A stretch of DNA of 64,000 bases from Sabethes cyaneus (lineage: Eukaryota; Arthropoda; Insecta; Diptera; Culicidae): the NCBI RefSeq assembly GCF_943734655.1, contig NC_071355.1, positions 28,866,964 to 28,930,963 of the forward strand, written 5' to 3'. The notes below the pieces were generated by a model. It ran no database searches and had not been told where the DNA came from. It was given only the letters and a program-made list of their open reading frames with translations. Both the position numbers and the translations under genes were made by a program. This document shows positions 44,767-57,700 of the stretch, in pieces (positions within the stretch are counted from its first letter, which is position 1; the number at the start of each line of letters is the position of its first letter).

Positions 44767-47700
44767 AGTAAACCACAGGCCCTCCGTCGTCTCGCCATCA
44801 TTGAAAAGAAGATGGATGCTGATTCAGATTTCGCGAAATAATACTGTCAGAAAATTGAAGATTATATTTCAAAAGGGTACGCCAGAAAGCTGAGTGCGGA
44901 AGAACTACGTGAGACAGCAAATACCTGGTATCTACCACATTTCAGTGTCGTTAGTGCTAATAAATTCCATTTGGTAATAGATGCTAAGGCTAAGTCACAT
45001 GGATTTTCGCTAAACGATCTGCTACTGAAGGACCCCGACTTTGTTCCACCGTTAATTGCTGTTCTGATGAGAGGAAGGCAGAAAACAGTAGCATTCATGG
45101 CAGACATAAGGGAAATGTTTCACCAAATACGCATCAGACAACAGGATCAACATTCTCAGAGGTTTTTCTGGAGAGGAATGAACCGCACTGATCCACCAGA
45201 TGTTTATGTAATGGCTGCAATGATTTTCGGTGCCGCGTCATCCCCATCAATTGCACAGTTCGTAAAAAACTTCAACGCTAAAGAATTAGAAGATCGTTTT
45301 CCTGGTGTACAACGAGCAATAGAAAAGCAACATTATGTAGACGATTATTTGGATTCAACAAACACCGAAGATGAAGCAATTGAACTGATTCGACGAGTTA
45401 TAACCGCACACGAGCGCGGCGGTTTCAAACTGGTAAAATTTGTCTCGAATAGTGAAAAAGTACTGAACTCCCTACATCCTTCGTTGAGAGCAGACACTGG
45501 CGGATGTGCTCGAGTGTTAGGACTGGAATGGCAACTTCGAACTGATGAATTCGTTTTTCGACTGGATTTTCCGAAGCTAGAAGAAAAATTCCGTTCCGGT
45601 AACGACGTTCCGACTAAGCGCCAGTTGCTACAGTTTATGATGAGCATTTTCGATCCACTTTGTGTACTTAGTCCTGTGACCATTCATTTAAAAATATTGT
45701 TTCAAGATTTGTGGCTGGGATCAAAAACTTCCTGACGGATTGATTTCAAGATGGACCGAATGGCTTGAACAAACTTTAGCGCTACGTGAAATTCGCGTTC
45801 CTAGATTTTACTTTCCTGGACTTAAGACGTTTAGTAGTGTCGAGCATCATGCTTTTTCCAATGCAAGTGACAAAGCATATGCTAGCGTGATTTATATGGT
45901 GCAGCGATTTCCGGAAAAGGTGCATGTTTCTCAAGTACTCGCCAAGTCCCGTGTTGCCCCTCTAAAGTCACAAACCGTGCCGAGATTGAAATTACAAGGA
46001 TGTGTTGTTTCTAGTCAATTGACTCGCAGAATCCAAAATGAACTTGACGTCGAAGTAGTTTCTTCACACTTTTGGACAGATTCGAAAATTTGCTTAGCAC
46101 GGTTGAATACTAAGGAAAAACTGACTGCATATGTAGGGTCCCGATTAACGAAAATCAAAGAAAACGGACACTCTACATCAATGTGGAGAAGGATTTAAAT
46201 GTAGCCGATCTGGCAACGAAAGTTTCCAAATTTGCAAAAATGGCAGACTGGTTAAGTCGAAGTGAATGGCCTGAGTATGATCTTGTTGCCCTATCTCCTG
46301 AAGATTCCGTCAATTTTCATCTGGATTTGGAAGCCGACATGGTAGTTTGTCATCACGTCTTGGAAGAGGATTCCTGGGACTTGCCTGATATAACGAGATT
46401 TTCAGATTTTATTCGACTCATTCGGTCTACCGCATATTATTTGAAGATGAGGCAGATTTTGGGTTTACCAAGAAAAGAAAAACCGAAAACATTCGTCATC
46501 AGCGTTCACAATATGGAAAGAGCCAAAAATCTATGGCTCAGACGAGTTCAATTAGAAGTTTATTCGGACGAGTTTAGCAGTCTGGCGACAAATGGTTATG
46601 TGAAGAAATCGAGCCGTTTGAACCATTTTTCTCCTTTCATAGTTAATGGTATCATTATGATGAAAGGTCGGATCCAGGATGGAAGCAAACCGTTCAACGT
46701 TAATAATCCAGTAATATTGCCAGAAAACCATTCATTTACAAATTTATTGATTCGGACCTTTCATTTCGCAAATGCACATCAAGAACTGGAAACTGTTCTG
46801 AACAACTTGAAACACCGATATTGTATCCCAAAACTTCGATCACAAATCAAAAAATATGTGAAAGGTTGTTTAAAATGGCGAGAGCTACGTGGCAAGCCAA
46901 GTGTGACGCAAATGGGAAATTTACCTCCAGAACGAACAACCCCTTTCGTGTTTCCGTTCACGTTCACAGGCATTGATTATTTTGGACCATTGATTGTAAA
47001 AATAGGGCGACGTCTGGAAAAGCGATGGGTCGTGCTGTTTACCTGCATGAGTAGCCGTGCTATGCACTTGGAAATAGTTCCCTCACTGGATACCAATAGT
47101 TGTATAATGAGTATTAGATGTTACATAGCTGTACGTGGAGTTCCTCAAAAGATCATCACTGACAATGGTACGAATTCTTATGGAGCTAATCAAGAACTAA
47201 AGAGTTTGATCCAGCAGCTGGACCAGCAGCAGATTGATGAAACAATGAGCGTAAGGGGAATCGAATGGTGTTTTATACCTCCTGTTGCGCCGCATTATGG
47301 AGGCTGTTGGGAACGATTGGTGCGATCTGTAAAGATGAGACTACACACAATCCTGAAAGAAAGACATCCTACAGATTTGGTTCTCCGAACGGCGTTATGT
47401 GAAATTATGAACACGATAAATAATCGACCTCTAACCCACGTGCCAGACGACCCGCAGGATCCTGAACTATTGACACCCAATATGTTGTTACTGGGAAGAA
47501 ACAATCACATGCAGTATGATCACGATTTCGACGAAAATGATATCGTAAGTGTTATAAGTATAGTGTAAGTATATGTGTCGTAAGTATATGCTGATCGTTT
47601 CTGGAAAAAATGGGTTTCAGCTTATCGTCCGGAACTAATCAAACGACAAAAATGGCAGGACAACCGGAAATACTGCGAGTACACTGTTGGCGATCTGGTA

Positions 47701-47906
47701 ATGATAATTGACGAAAAAATGCATCGTGGCTGTTGGGCAAAAGGAATAATCGAAAAAGTGTTTAAGGGTCCTGATGGGAAAGTAAGGACGGTTACAGTGC
47801 GTACTTGTCGATCTACCTACGTCATACCGATTATAAAGGTCATACTACTAGAAGTCAATACCTTGGCCGCCCCGGAGGATGTTTCGAACAATCGAGAAGG
47901 CTAGAA

Positions 47907-48048
47907 TGTTTCTAGTTTCAATCGAGGAAATTAAAGCCAGCCATGACTTATTAGGTTTGCATAAAATTTTCATTCGCTTAACAACTATCGTTGAAGTTAC
48001 AAGCAATAAAACTGTTATCCTACAATTTGCAAATAGTTATTTTTAACA
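47907..48048 (+). repeat. 3' LTR of the inner BEL element
   Basis: 142 bp, nearly identical to the 5' LTR. A short purine-rich stretch (aatcgagaaggctagaa) precedes it and may be the polypurine tract. Confidence 0.92.
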
Positions 48049-48318
48049 AAGTGGTTGGACGAAACTAAACCTTTGCGATCCAGAGACTTGGAGGATGTGG
48101 TGAACGGGAATAATCGGAAATTCTGGGTTCGTGGTGTCGTAGAGGAACCCATTCTGTCTGGTGATGGAAGGATTCAACAGGCACGACGGAAGGATTCAAC
48201 ATGGGTACGAACGAAGAAAGGACGTTGCAAGCGAGCGACGGCATGACTAACTGTGAAGGAGGTTTTGGAGGGTAACTCTGATCCGGATTGAACTTCCGGC
48301 GCAGGGTTACGGGCCGGG
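48049..48318 (+). mobile_element. Outer BEL/Pao element, integrase C-terminus
   Basis: The outer element resumes after the target duplication: WLDETKPLRSRDLEDVVNGN, then KFWVRGVVEEPILSGDGRIQ, the SH3-like C-terminal part of a BEL integrase. A purine-rich tract (gggccggggaa) ends at 48318. Joining the flanks gives NQGTKWLDETK, so the outer element was already internally deleted before the insertion. Confidence 0.75.
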
Positions 48319-48890
48319 GAATGTTCTGGCCACACTGGTGAGGCCCTCGCGCAACGAACTTAAGTTGACCGCCATGGTAGTTGATAGTCGGATGGTTTTC
48401 AGAAAAATAAACAAGTCAGAAGAAAATAAACAGTGGAGAGAAAAATAGTTGTGGAAAATTGAAAGTCATCATTAAGTTGTAGTTTATAGAAGTTTTTGAA
48501 AGTTGGAAAGCTAAAAGTTGGACAGATTTCTTAAAGTGAGTTTTAAAGGAAGCGCGAGAAGGATCATGGTTTTGTAAGCGGAAAGTGTTTAGGAAAAGCA
48601 ACATAGTTTGAGTACGAGTGCACGATTGAAACGGAATAAGTAAAAACACTACAACACTACAGATAGCGGAATTGTGAGTAATTGATAATGAATTATAGTA
48701 AGACAAATGAAACTTAAGCCGGAAAAATATTTGTTAGGGTGGTTCAAGTTGAACGACGAACGACAGGAAAAGAAGTTCACATAAAGGCAGATAGAAAACA
48801 ATAATGTGAGTAGAAAGCAAGAAAAACATTAAGACAAAAATAATATTGTGCTTTGCAGCTGTACCTGGATTAATCCAAATTATTTTTTCT
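48319..48890 (+). repeat. Probable 3' LTR of the outer BEL element
   Basis: It begins TGTTCTGGCCACACTGG right after a purine tract, as an LTR should. The 3' border is uncertain and no 5' LTR is present for comparison. No gene is seen. Confidence 0.45.
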
Positions 48891-49225
48891 AATGCCAATG
48901 TATATGATAAAACAAAACGGCAACATTGCAGTTGTTACTCTTTCTCACTCACACCATTTGCATTTTCGCACTTTTTGTGCCAGTCGCACTTTTAGACTGC
49001 GGTGTCCACTAAGGTGCAAAATGTGGGATACTAACGGTCAAAATATATTTTTAGTTTTGATCGACGCTAAAAAGGCTCGAATTGCAAAGATCGTTTTTTA
49101 TGCTGCGACGTAACAACAACGTAGGTGCATTTGCGTGAACATGATAAGCGCAAGAGAGGAGAAACGAAGAGAAGAGAATCTCTCATTTGCACATTGGACC
49201 TTTTGACATGTTGCTCGCGACTATA

Positions 49226-49436
49226 TTGTCAATTGCAAGGAAAATTATACCATCCAAAGTGCGATATCGCTCATAAAAGTGCTTTTGCATTAAATCGTTC
49301 CGGTATCTTCGGCGCACTTTTTCGTTATCTTCCAAGCAATAAGTGCGCCGAAAATACCGAAACGATTTAATGCAAAATAGCACTTTTATGAGCAATATCG
49401 CACTTTGCATGGTACAATTTTCCTTGCAATTGACAA
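49226..49436. mobile_element. 211-bp palindromic TA-MITE upstream of the phosphatase gene
   Basis: Same family as 15371-15583 (TTGTCAATTGCAAGG...CCTTGCAATTGACAA). TA lies on both sides (49224-49225 and 49437-49438). It is 330 bp upstream of the acid phosphatase start codon, so it may sit in the promoter or 5' UTR. Confidence 0.9.
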
Positions 49437-49766
49437 TACTGCTTTTATACTTTTTGACCGGAAGCTTTCCTAACAATAATTTTTTAAAAATACTGGCAAT
49501 ACTGGACATCACAACGATCCGTCACAATCACAACAAAAGTAGCATCGCACAGCGCAGTGACAGCGCAGTCGTCGCAGCTTAACTCAATCAACACAACACA
49601 ACACCGACGGACGAGGATGATTATCGCTTTTTTATCAGCAGTTGTTGAGTGAAAATAAACACAAACACACTGTGCCGCGTCACAAAGAATATTTTCTGAT
49701 CGAGGCCAGACGCTGTAATACGCATTTTATAGTTTAGTACGTGGTCAGTTCCCTGTTCGACTCGGG

Positions 49767-51360
49767 ATGAAATCCGAACGTACAATCCGAGCAACGGCCT
49801 CGTCGCTGTTGATACTATTTTCACTGCTTTTGCTTCGGTTGGTCAATGGCCAAGTGTTCTACTACCAACCGGAGCAGGTTCATCTGGCCTTCGGTGAAAC
49901 GACCGACGAAATAGTGGTCACCTGGAGTACCATGACGGCAACAAATGAGTCGATTGTAGAGTACGGAATTGGTGGATTGATATTACGGTAAATCACTTGA
50001 AACTGATAAAACAAATGTTTGGGAATAAATGTTTCGGTTTTAACAGAGCAACCGGAACGGAGCAAAAGTTCGTCGACGGGGGCTCGCAGCGACACACTCA
50101 ATACATACACCGAGTGGTGCTGAAAGACCTGCAGCCCTTGTCCCGGTACGAGTATCACTGTGGCAGTACGGTGGGCTGGTCAGCAGAGTTTTACTTTCAT
50201 ACCGTTCCGAAGGGGGCGGATTGGTCTCCTTCGTTGGCTATATTCGGCGATATGGGAAATGAGAATGCACAGTCGATGGCCCGATTGCAGGAGGACACTC
50301 AGCGGCACATGTACGATGCAATCCTGCACGTAGGAGACTTTGCGTACGATATGAACTCGGAAAATGCTCTGGTCGGGGACCAGTTCATGAATCAGATCCA
50401 GTCGATTGCAGCTTACACGCCGTATATGGTGTGCGCTGGCAATCACGAGGAAAAATAGTAGGTTTTAATCATGCGGATTATTCAACATAAATTCACTTTT
50501 AATTTGTTTCTTTGCAGCAATTTCTCCAATTATCGTGCACGCTTCAGCATGCCGGGTGGCACCGAGAGCATGATGTACAGCTTCAACCTGGGACCGGTGC
50601 ATTTCATCGGATTTAGTACGGAGGTGTACTATTTCATGAACTACGGTTTGAAAGCGTTGGTCAACCAGTACGAGTGGCTCCGGCGCGATCTGGAGGAAGC
50701 GAATCGGCCGGAGAACCGTGCCGAGCGACCGTGGATAGTGACCTACGGTCACCGGCCGATGTACTGCAGCAATGATAACGATAACGATTGCACCCACAGT
50801 GAAACGCTGGTGCGCGTGGGACTTCCCTTCACGCACTGGTTTGGCCTGGAGGACCTGTTCTACGAGTACGGCGTTGATGTGGAGATTTGGGCGCATGAGC
50901 ACTCGTACGAGCGGTTGTGGCCCATCTACGACTACAAGGTCAGTAGCTTACGTTTGCACTGTTGGTGCAGTTCAAACATGTGGCTTATCGTTTTCATCGC
51001 TGCATGCAACAGCAGCTGATCGTATTGGTTTTGCTGGTTGAGAAACGTATTTTATTTTAGGTATATAATGGTTCCCACGAAGAGCCATACCGCAATCCGC
51101 GGGCTCCGGTGCATTTGGTGACGGGATCCGCCGGCTGTAAGGAAGGTCGCGAACCGTTCATCCGCAAGATTCCCGAATGGAGTGCCATTCACAGCCGTGA
51201 CTACGGCTACACCCGGATGAAGGCATACAACCGAACGCATCTTTACTTCGAGCAAATTTCGGTGGACAAAGAAGGAGCGGTCATCGATCAGTTTACCATT
51301 ATCAAAGACAGACACATTCCGTACAAGCAACTGTTGCGTGACGAAACCGAAGAGGACTAG
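49767..51360 (+). CDS. Purple acid phosphatase (acid phosphatase type 7), secreted or lysosomal
   Basis: A metallophosphatase that hydrolyses phosphate monoesters at acid pH with a binuclear metal centre. Exons are 49767-49987, 50047-50457, 50518-50938 and 51061-51360 (221, 411, 421 and 300 bp) with GT-AG introns, giving 450 residues. Residues 1 to about 28 form a signal peptide (LLILFSLLLLRLVNG). A fibronectin-like N-terminal domain follows (YYQPEQVHLAFGETTDEIVV). All five metal-binding blocks are present in order: GDMGN, GDFAYD, GNHEEKY, VTYGHRPMYC and HEHSYERLWP. Several N-glycosylation sequons (NES, NGS, NRT) agree with secretion. The length fits animal ACP7 proteins (about 430-460). No disabling change was seen. 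A palindromic MITE lies just upstream. Family assignment is secure; the physiological substrate is unknown. Confidence 0.95.
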
Positions 51361-51994
51361 AGGAAGCAAGATAGATCAGTGTTTGACAATTAAAAAAGAT
51401 GAATCTTTATATTTTTACTATGAAAGACGTTACTTTTAGCTTAGTATCTAGGTAATCTGAATTGTGTGCTGTTTCGGTAGTTACCAATGTGATAGGAATG
51501 CTATATTTCGTGCTTATTTACTGCAATTACACGCAAATTACATAGATTATCACAGATTCGTGTAATAATTGTTCATTAAGCTTAGCACCTAATGGCATAC
51601 CTACATTAATTTATCGGTCGCATATTCTACGTCGTTTCTAAATTGACAGTAATTTAGGAGTTGGAAACCATGGTATTTTGGGCAATGTAAAGTTGGCACA
51701 TGCATTTTCAAGTGGAGTCTCGGTTGTGCTATCGCTTGCTACATTCTAAATTTATTCTTATCATAAATACTGAGATTAGTCCGAGATTTAAACATTCGTT
51801 TATTCATTGTTCATTGTTTCCTCTTTACCTTGATGGGAACTTGAGATGATATCTTATCGCAACTTGAGTAGTCAATTTGGTGAAACAACTAAAACCCTAA
51901 GAAACCAACCATATATGAAGTAATTCGTTGTCGAGTAATTGTCAGTATGCACCGTTATCATCCCAATTAGGCAAAAAATCGAAAAGCCATGGGT

Positions 51995-52195
51995 ATACCC
52001 GTCCTGTTGAGAACTTGACCCTTCTTTATCGACAGACTTTTTCGCAGCCGGTTATTAGAGTACAGAACAATTACGGGGCTAGTGCAACGATCCTACTGAC
52101 TCTATAGCAGCACCGCCCAGCCGGGATTCGAACATACGACAACTGCCTTATTAGGCCAGCATCGTACCGCGAAGCTCACTGCGCGGGCAACTAGG
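51995..52195 (-). mobile_element. Feilai-like tRNA-related SINE
   Basis: On the minus strand a tRNA-like head (gcgcagtgagcttcgcggta; B box gttcgaatcccgg) is followed by a conserved body ('tactctaataaccggctgcg', 'aagtctgtcgat'). Related copies lie at 53790-54210. From 51361 to 51990 only A+T-rich DNA downstream of the phosphatase gene is seen; from 52200 to 52650 no gene. Confidence 0.75.
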
Positions 52196-52959
52196 CACTG
52201 CACTTCTAATGAACTTAACTACCTTATTGCGTCTTTCAGTTCAAATCTCTAAAGAATAACCTACGATCACAGCAAAGGCTTAGCAACCGAGAGCTGTTCA
52301 GATCAAGATTCAAACTCATTGTTCACTATAAACGCACTCTTCATTTCCACTACAAGTGGTTATGGGCCCAGAGTGTCCATAGTTTGGAATCCTGAAGAAA
52401 CGAAATGTTGATAAATCAAAGTTTAATTTCCGGAAGAAAACGAAAGGTCCAATTTAACTGTAAGAATGATCATCGCGAGAGACAACGACCGAATGGGACG
52501 AAGCTTTGGTAGAAGTAAAGTAACTCCAAGTACACGGACGATGTTCTAGAACGCTCTGGCGGAGATGCAACTCCGGAGGCAACAGCCGTTTCGGCGGAAG
52601 TAGCTGCATGAAGAAGCTGCGAGGACGGCAAAACGTTTGCGTTTGCTATGAAGATCACTTTGGATCGAGAAGGTTCCTGGCGAGCCGTGAAACTGGCCGA
52701 AAATCAAGTCGTCGACCGTCGATTTGCACGAGTCGGCGTTAGCGAAGATTTGTCTAAGCCACGAGAAGAATAATTACACCCTGGCTGGTTCAGCGAGCAA
52801 ATACAGCAAAAGAGACATGAGACAGCTGCGAAGGTTGGACCGGCTGATTTCAGTGAAGCTCGAGGAGTGCGGAACGGTAGAGGAACAGCTTAAGTGAAGT
52901 CGGTTTCGCGGTTAATGGTTTGGGACTTTGTTTGGGACTACGCCCGCACTAACGGGGAC

Positions 52960-53390
52960 TTACTGTCACGATTGTGACTACGCACAATCGACGCCGCTTG
53001 CACGCTTTCACGCTAGTGCAACAATGTGATAGATAGCCTTTTATCCTCCCGACAATGCAATATTGTCCGGGAGAATCTATAAATAGCCCGTGCAGCACCG
53101 GGTTTGAGTTAGTTCGGCGTGATAACCGTTAACCGTCATGTGGTTTAAGTACAACGTTTGTAAATAATGTATAAATGTTAAGTGTTTAATATAAGTAGTA
53201 AATGGATAAGGAATACAGTGTATTAATTTAAATCCAATCGGCCAAAGGAAGAGAAACGATGCCCGTGCGCAACCTGACTGTGGAAGTAAATCTAAGGATA
53301 AGTTTAAAATAGGAAAACGTGAGCCCCTACCCACCGTCCCCTCTTCGGAATACCAAGTTGGAATATTCATTTCATACAGTCCACCTTGCT
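52960..53390 (+). repeat. LTR-like segment with a core promoter
   Basis: A start such as TGTCACGATTGTGACTACG (52971) is followed by a TATA box (tctataaatagcccg near 53079) and, about 30 bp on, an initiator-like gtttgagttagttcgg. The region then becomes A+T-rich with polyadenylation-like motifs. Upstream (52650-52900) weak coding-like sequence could be the end of an LTR element. No second LTR or clear duplication was found. Confidence 0.4.
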
Positions 53391-53789
53391 CTCCGCTGGC
53401 TACCGAACAGACTTCAAGCGTCCGGAATGGAATTGACGACGGAAGTCGTAAAAGTAAAGATTTTGCAGGACGTGAAGTAGCCGTTGAAGGCCTCTAGTAT
53501 GAAAGGAGCTCTCTGCACCAAGCAAAAACTATGACAACTAAAAGTAGGGAAAAATTCAGAAAGGTTATATTCCCGGCACACTCTTATTGACCTATGCATG
53601 GCGTAAAAAAGTGTTAAGTAAATAATAGTTCCATATCTTGATTTGACTTCACGCACTGAGAAGTATCAAAAAGCAAACTTGTACAGATGCCATTTAATTC
53701 TATATTTTACCATCTGAACATATTCGCTCTTGTCTGCCTTCTCATTCCGCAGCTGCAACCGACGAAAATTGATTTACATTAGCCAGTCC

Positions 53790-54210
53790 ATGACTGTTAG
53801 AGGCAGGTAGAGTCAATAGGATCGTAGCAACTGGCCCTGCAATTGTACTGCACTCTAAAAGCTGGCTGCGAAGTCTGTCGTACAAAAACAGGTCAAGTTT
53901 CGATAACGGAATGTGGCACCTAGGCTAGTCAGTCCATGACTGCATATGACGCTTGTTTGCAGCATGATGTAGCAAACAAAACGCTTGAGCCGCTTGAGTT
54001 GGCCACAAGGTACGACATTGGTCTAACAAGTCAGACGTCGCATGTTCGAGTCTCAGCTGGGAGAGGCTGATAGAGTCTAGAGAATCGTTGCACTAACCCT
54101 ACAATTGTCCTGCATTCTTACAGCTGGCTGGGAAGTCTGTCGTTAAAAGCAGTAGATCAAGCTTCCAAATCGGAATGGAGCGCCTAAAATTTGCTTTGCT
54201 TTGTAGCAAG
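53790..54210 (+). mobile_element. Two Feilai-like SINE copies in tandem
   Basis: 53790-53940 is the 3' part of a SINE ('tcgtagcaactggccctgca', 'gaagtctgtcg', 'tggcacctaggc'). 53985-54210 is a fuller copy with tRNA-like head ('ggtacgacattggtctaaca', B box 'gttcgagtctcagctggg') and the same body. Both are diverged from the copy at 52 kb. Confidence 0.75.
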
Positions 54211-54719
54211 CAAAATACACGATCGAAACTGAAGCTTGCACAGCAAATTTCCAAACGACGATATCTGAGTCGGATTACCACTGGTGGGGTCCAAGCTTAG
54301 ATCGAAGTAGAAAGTTACTGTAATCAGCTCGGAAGTCGAGCAGCGAATGAATGGTGATAATGGCTTTGCTTTTCTTTTTATGTCATTTTAATAGTCTTTA
54401 CATGTCAAGAAGGCAGCACTACGCAACCGTCATAAACGTTTATCCTGCTCCTGTCCTGAAGCAGCCACAATCACAGGCTTGGCGAACGTCAGAGTCGTCC
54501 GTGCCTGGAAAGCAAGGCTATCACGGAAAATTTTAACGTGAAAATTTCCGTTGATTTTCAGTATGTAGTGAATGTAAAACAATCTTTTCAAGAAGGCATG
54601 CGAACCATCAAAGTCCGTTTTAAATTGGAAGAGCTATTAGCTAGCGTATTGGCTGGTAAACGTCTAAATAATGCGTACCGTCGGTGCCTTGTGCACGTGT
54701 AGGCATAAAATAGACCCTT

Positions 54720-57700
54720 CAGTGGTTCATAGCCTCTTATTCAGCAACTCCTATACCTACCTCCTCGTGGTACCAGCCGGGATACGAGCAACTTTGGTGG
54801 AGATCGGGTAACCAACCCCGGTGGAAGCCAAGGTCGCATGCCGACAGGAAAGGAGGGCTCTTTCGAGCTTCGTCGGCCCTCCGGCGAAACAGGGGTAGCA
54901 GGCTTTGCAAGCCGTCACCAAGAAAAATACTGAAGCACGGAACGAAGAACAAGGAAATTCTTACTGGAACAATCGGAATAGACCCACGCAACGAAAAAGG
55001 ACTAAGGATTGGAAACTCGGGACGCCAAACTGCCGATCTCTCAACTTACAAGGGAGCACTCGAGTGCTCTCCGACGTATTGAAGAGCCGCAAGTTCGACG
55101 TCGTAACGCTGCAGGAGATGTGCTGGCAGAGCTCAACGGTACGTACGTCCAGAGATGGACATACCATCTACCAGAGCTGCGGCAACACACGAGCTGGGTA
55201 CAGCTTTCATAGTGATGGGCGAGATGCGAAAACGAGTTATTGGGTGGTGACCAATCAATCCTCGAATGCGCAGGTTGAGAATCAAGGGCCGATTCTTCAA
55301 TATAAGCATCATCAACATGCTCAACACTCACCTCAGAAGTAACGATGACGACAAAGGTGAATTCTACGCGCAGTTGGAGAGTAAATACGACCGCTGCCTA
55401 AAACATGATATCAAGATCGTCATCGGAGATTTCAATGCTCAGGTCGGCCAGGAAGAAGAATACACACCGGTGATTGGAAGGTTCAGCGCACACCAGCGGA
55501 CCAATGAAATGGGCCTAAGACTTATCGACTTTGCTGCCTCCGAGAACATGGCCGTACGTAGTACCTTTCTCCAGCACAGAATCCATCACAACCTGGAGGT
55601 CATCAAATCAGACAGAATCACAGATTGACCACGTTTTGATCGACAGCCGACACTTCTCAGACATTATCGACGTCAGATCCTATCGAAGCACTTACGTTGA
55701 CTCGGACCACTACCTAGTGATGGTTAAGATGCGCCCAAGACTCTCCGTTGTGAACAACATTCGGTACCGACGCCAGCCTCGGTTAGATCTCGCGCGGCTG
55801 AAGCAGCCAGACGTCGCCGCAAACTACGCGCATACACTCGATGCTGCGCTGCCGGAAGAGGACGAGCTGGAAGAAGCCTCTCTCGAGGACATCAAAACAG
55901 CCATCAGCAGTGTAGCGGAGAGCTCCATCGGGCATGTGGCCCGGAATCAGCGGAACGATTGGTTTGACGATGAATGTAGGAGAGTGATGGAGGAGGAGAA
56001 CGCTGCGCGGGCGGCCAAAATGCGCAGTGCCACACGTGGAAAGACACAAACAGACGCAGATGCAGCGAAACCAAATCTTTCGGGAGAAAAAGTGCTACCT
56101 GGAAGAGCAGGAATATCGTTCTCAGGAAACGCGAAAGTTCTACCAGAAACTGAACGGATCTCGCAAAGGCTTTGTGTCGCGACCCGAAATGTGTCGGGAT
56201 AAGACTGGCAGTATTCTGACGGACGATCGTGAGGTGACCGATAGGTGGAAGCAGCACTTCGACGAACACCTGAATGGCGCCCAGGCGGAGAACCATGGCG
56301 ACGCAATTTCGACGGTGCAACAAACGGGGAAGAGGTGCCAGCCCCAACGATAGGCGAAGTTAAGGAGGTCATCGCTGCATGATGACAAGAAGAACAAGTC
56401 AGCTGGGAAAGATGGCATCGGAGCGGAGCTTATTAAAATGGGACCAGAAAAGCTGGCCGTTTGTCTACACCAACTAATTGTTAGAATTTGGGATACGGAA
56501 CAGCTACCAGAGGAGTGGAAAGATGGGGTTATCTGCCCGATCTATAAAAAGGGCGACAAGTTGGACTGTGAGAACTATCGAGCGATCATCGTTCTCAATG
56601 CCGCTTATAAAGTGCTGTCCCAAATCATTTTCCGCCGGCTATCCCCAATTGCGAATAGATTGGTGGAAACTTATCAAGCCGACTTCGTCGAAGGCCGGTC
56701 TACAACGGATCAAATATTTACACTGCGGGAAATCCTCCACAGAGTTCCCACGCATCATTTATTCGTTGACTTCAAAGCCGCATATGATACCATCGACCGG
56801 AAAGAGCTATGGAAAATCATGAACGAGAACAGCTTCCCCAGGAAGCTCATCAAACTGATTAAATCTACGATGGATGGTACACAGTGCTGTGTTCGGATTT
56901 CGGGTGGATTGTGAAGTTCATTCGAATCACTCAGAGGGCTTCGTCAAGGTGATGGTCTTACATGCCTGCTGTTCAACATAGCGCTACAAGGTGTTATGAA
57001 AAGAGCGGATATCAACACGCGGGGCACGATATTCAACAAATCTAGTCAATTCGTCTGCTTTGCCGATGACATGGATATTATCGGTAGAACATCTGTGGCG
57101 GTGGCTGAACAGTACACCAGACTAAAGCGCGAAGCAGAAAAGATTGGATTAAAGGTAAATCGCCTGCGGAACCGAGGCCGAACGACACCGCTTGGGCAGT
57201 AGTATATTGATCGACGGCGATGAGTTTGAGGTAGTCGATGAATTTGTCTACCTTGGCTCACTGGTAACGGCGGACAATGATACCAGCCGTAGATTCGGAG
57301 GCGTATTATCAGCGGAAGTCATGCTTACTATGGGCTCCACAAGCAATTGCGGTCGAGCAGACTAAGTCCCCGTACAAAGTGCACTCTGTACAAGACGCTT
57401 ATTAGACCGGTTGTTCTCTACGAGCATGAAACATGGACAATGCTCGAGGAGGACCTGCGAGTGCTCGGAGTCTTCGAACGACGAGTGCTAAGAACGATCT
57501 TCGGCGGCGTACAGGAGAACGGAGTATGGAGGCGGAGGATGATCCATGAGCTCGCACAGCTCTATTGCGAGCCCAGTGTGCAGAAGGTGGCTAAACCTGC
57601 GAGATCTGGCGGAGAGTACTCGGTGTCCGAGGAATTGGAGAGTGGTAGACCTCAACCGAGTTACATGGAGAAACTTTGTTCATCAGGCTTTGTCTTAGGA

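Larger units (their letters stand above)
44606..48048 (+). mobile_element. Inner BEL/Pao element with near-identical LTRs, gag and protease deleted
   Basis: LTRs of 142 bp lie at 44606-44747 and 47907-48048 (TGTTTCTAG to TTTTTAACA, one mismatch seen). The 5-bp duplication AAGTG flanks the whole (44601-44605 and 48049-48053). A primer-binding site follows the 5' LTR. The body has no gag or protease. It holds RT from about 44770 (YVDDYLDS catalytic loop at 45337), RNase H (45740-46198), and integrase (46183-47568, then 47600-47904) with DDE residues in FTGIDYFGPL, ITDNGTN and VAPHYGGCWERL. Damage: a stop near 44841, shifts near 45733, 46185 and 47566, and one IN zinc Cys replaced (GCLKWRE). It is therefore non-coding as it stands. 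Confidence 0.93.

Noticed and set aside
52100..52195. Functional tRNA gene (minus strand)
   Set aside because: A and B boxes are present but the acceptor stem does not pair, and a conserved SINE body follows.
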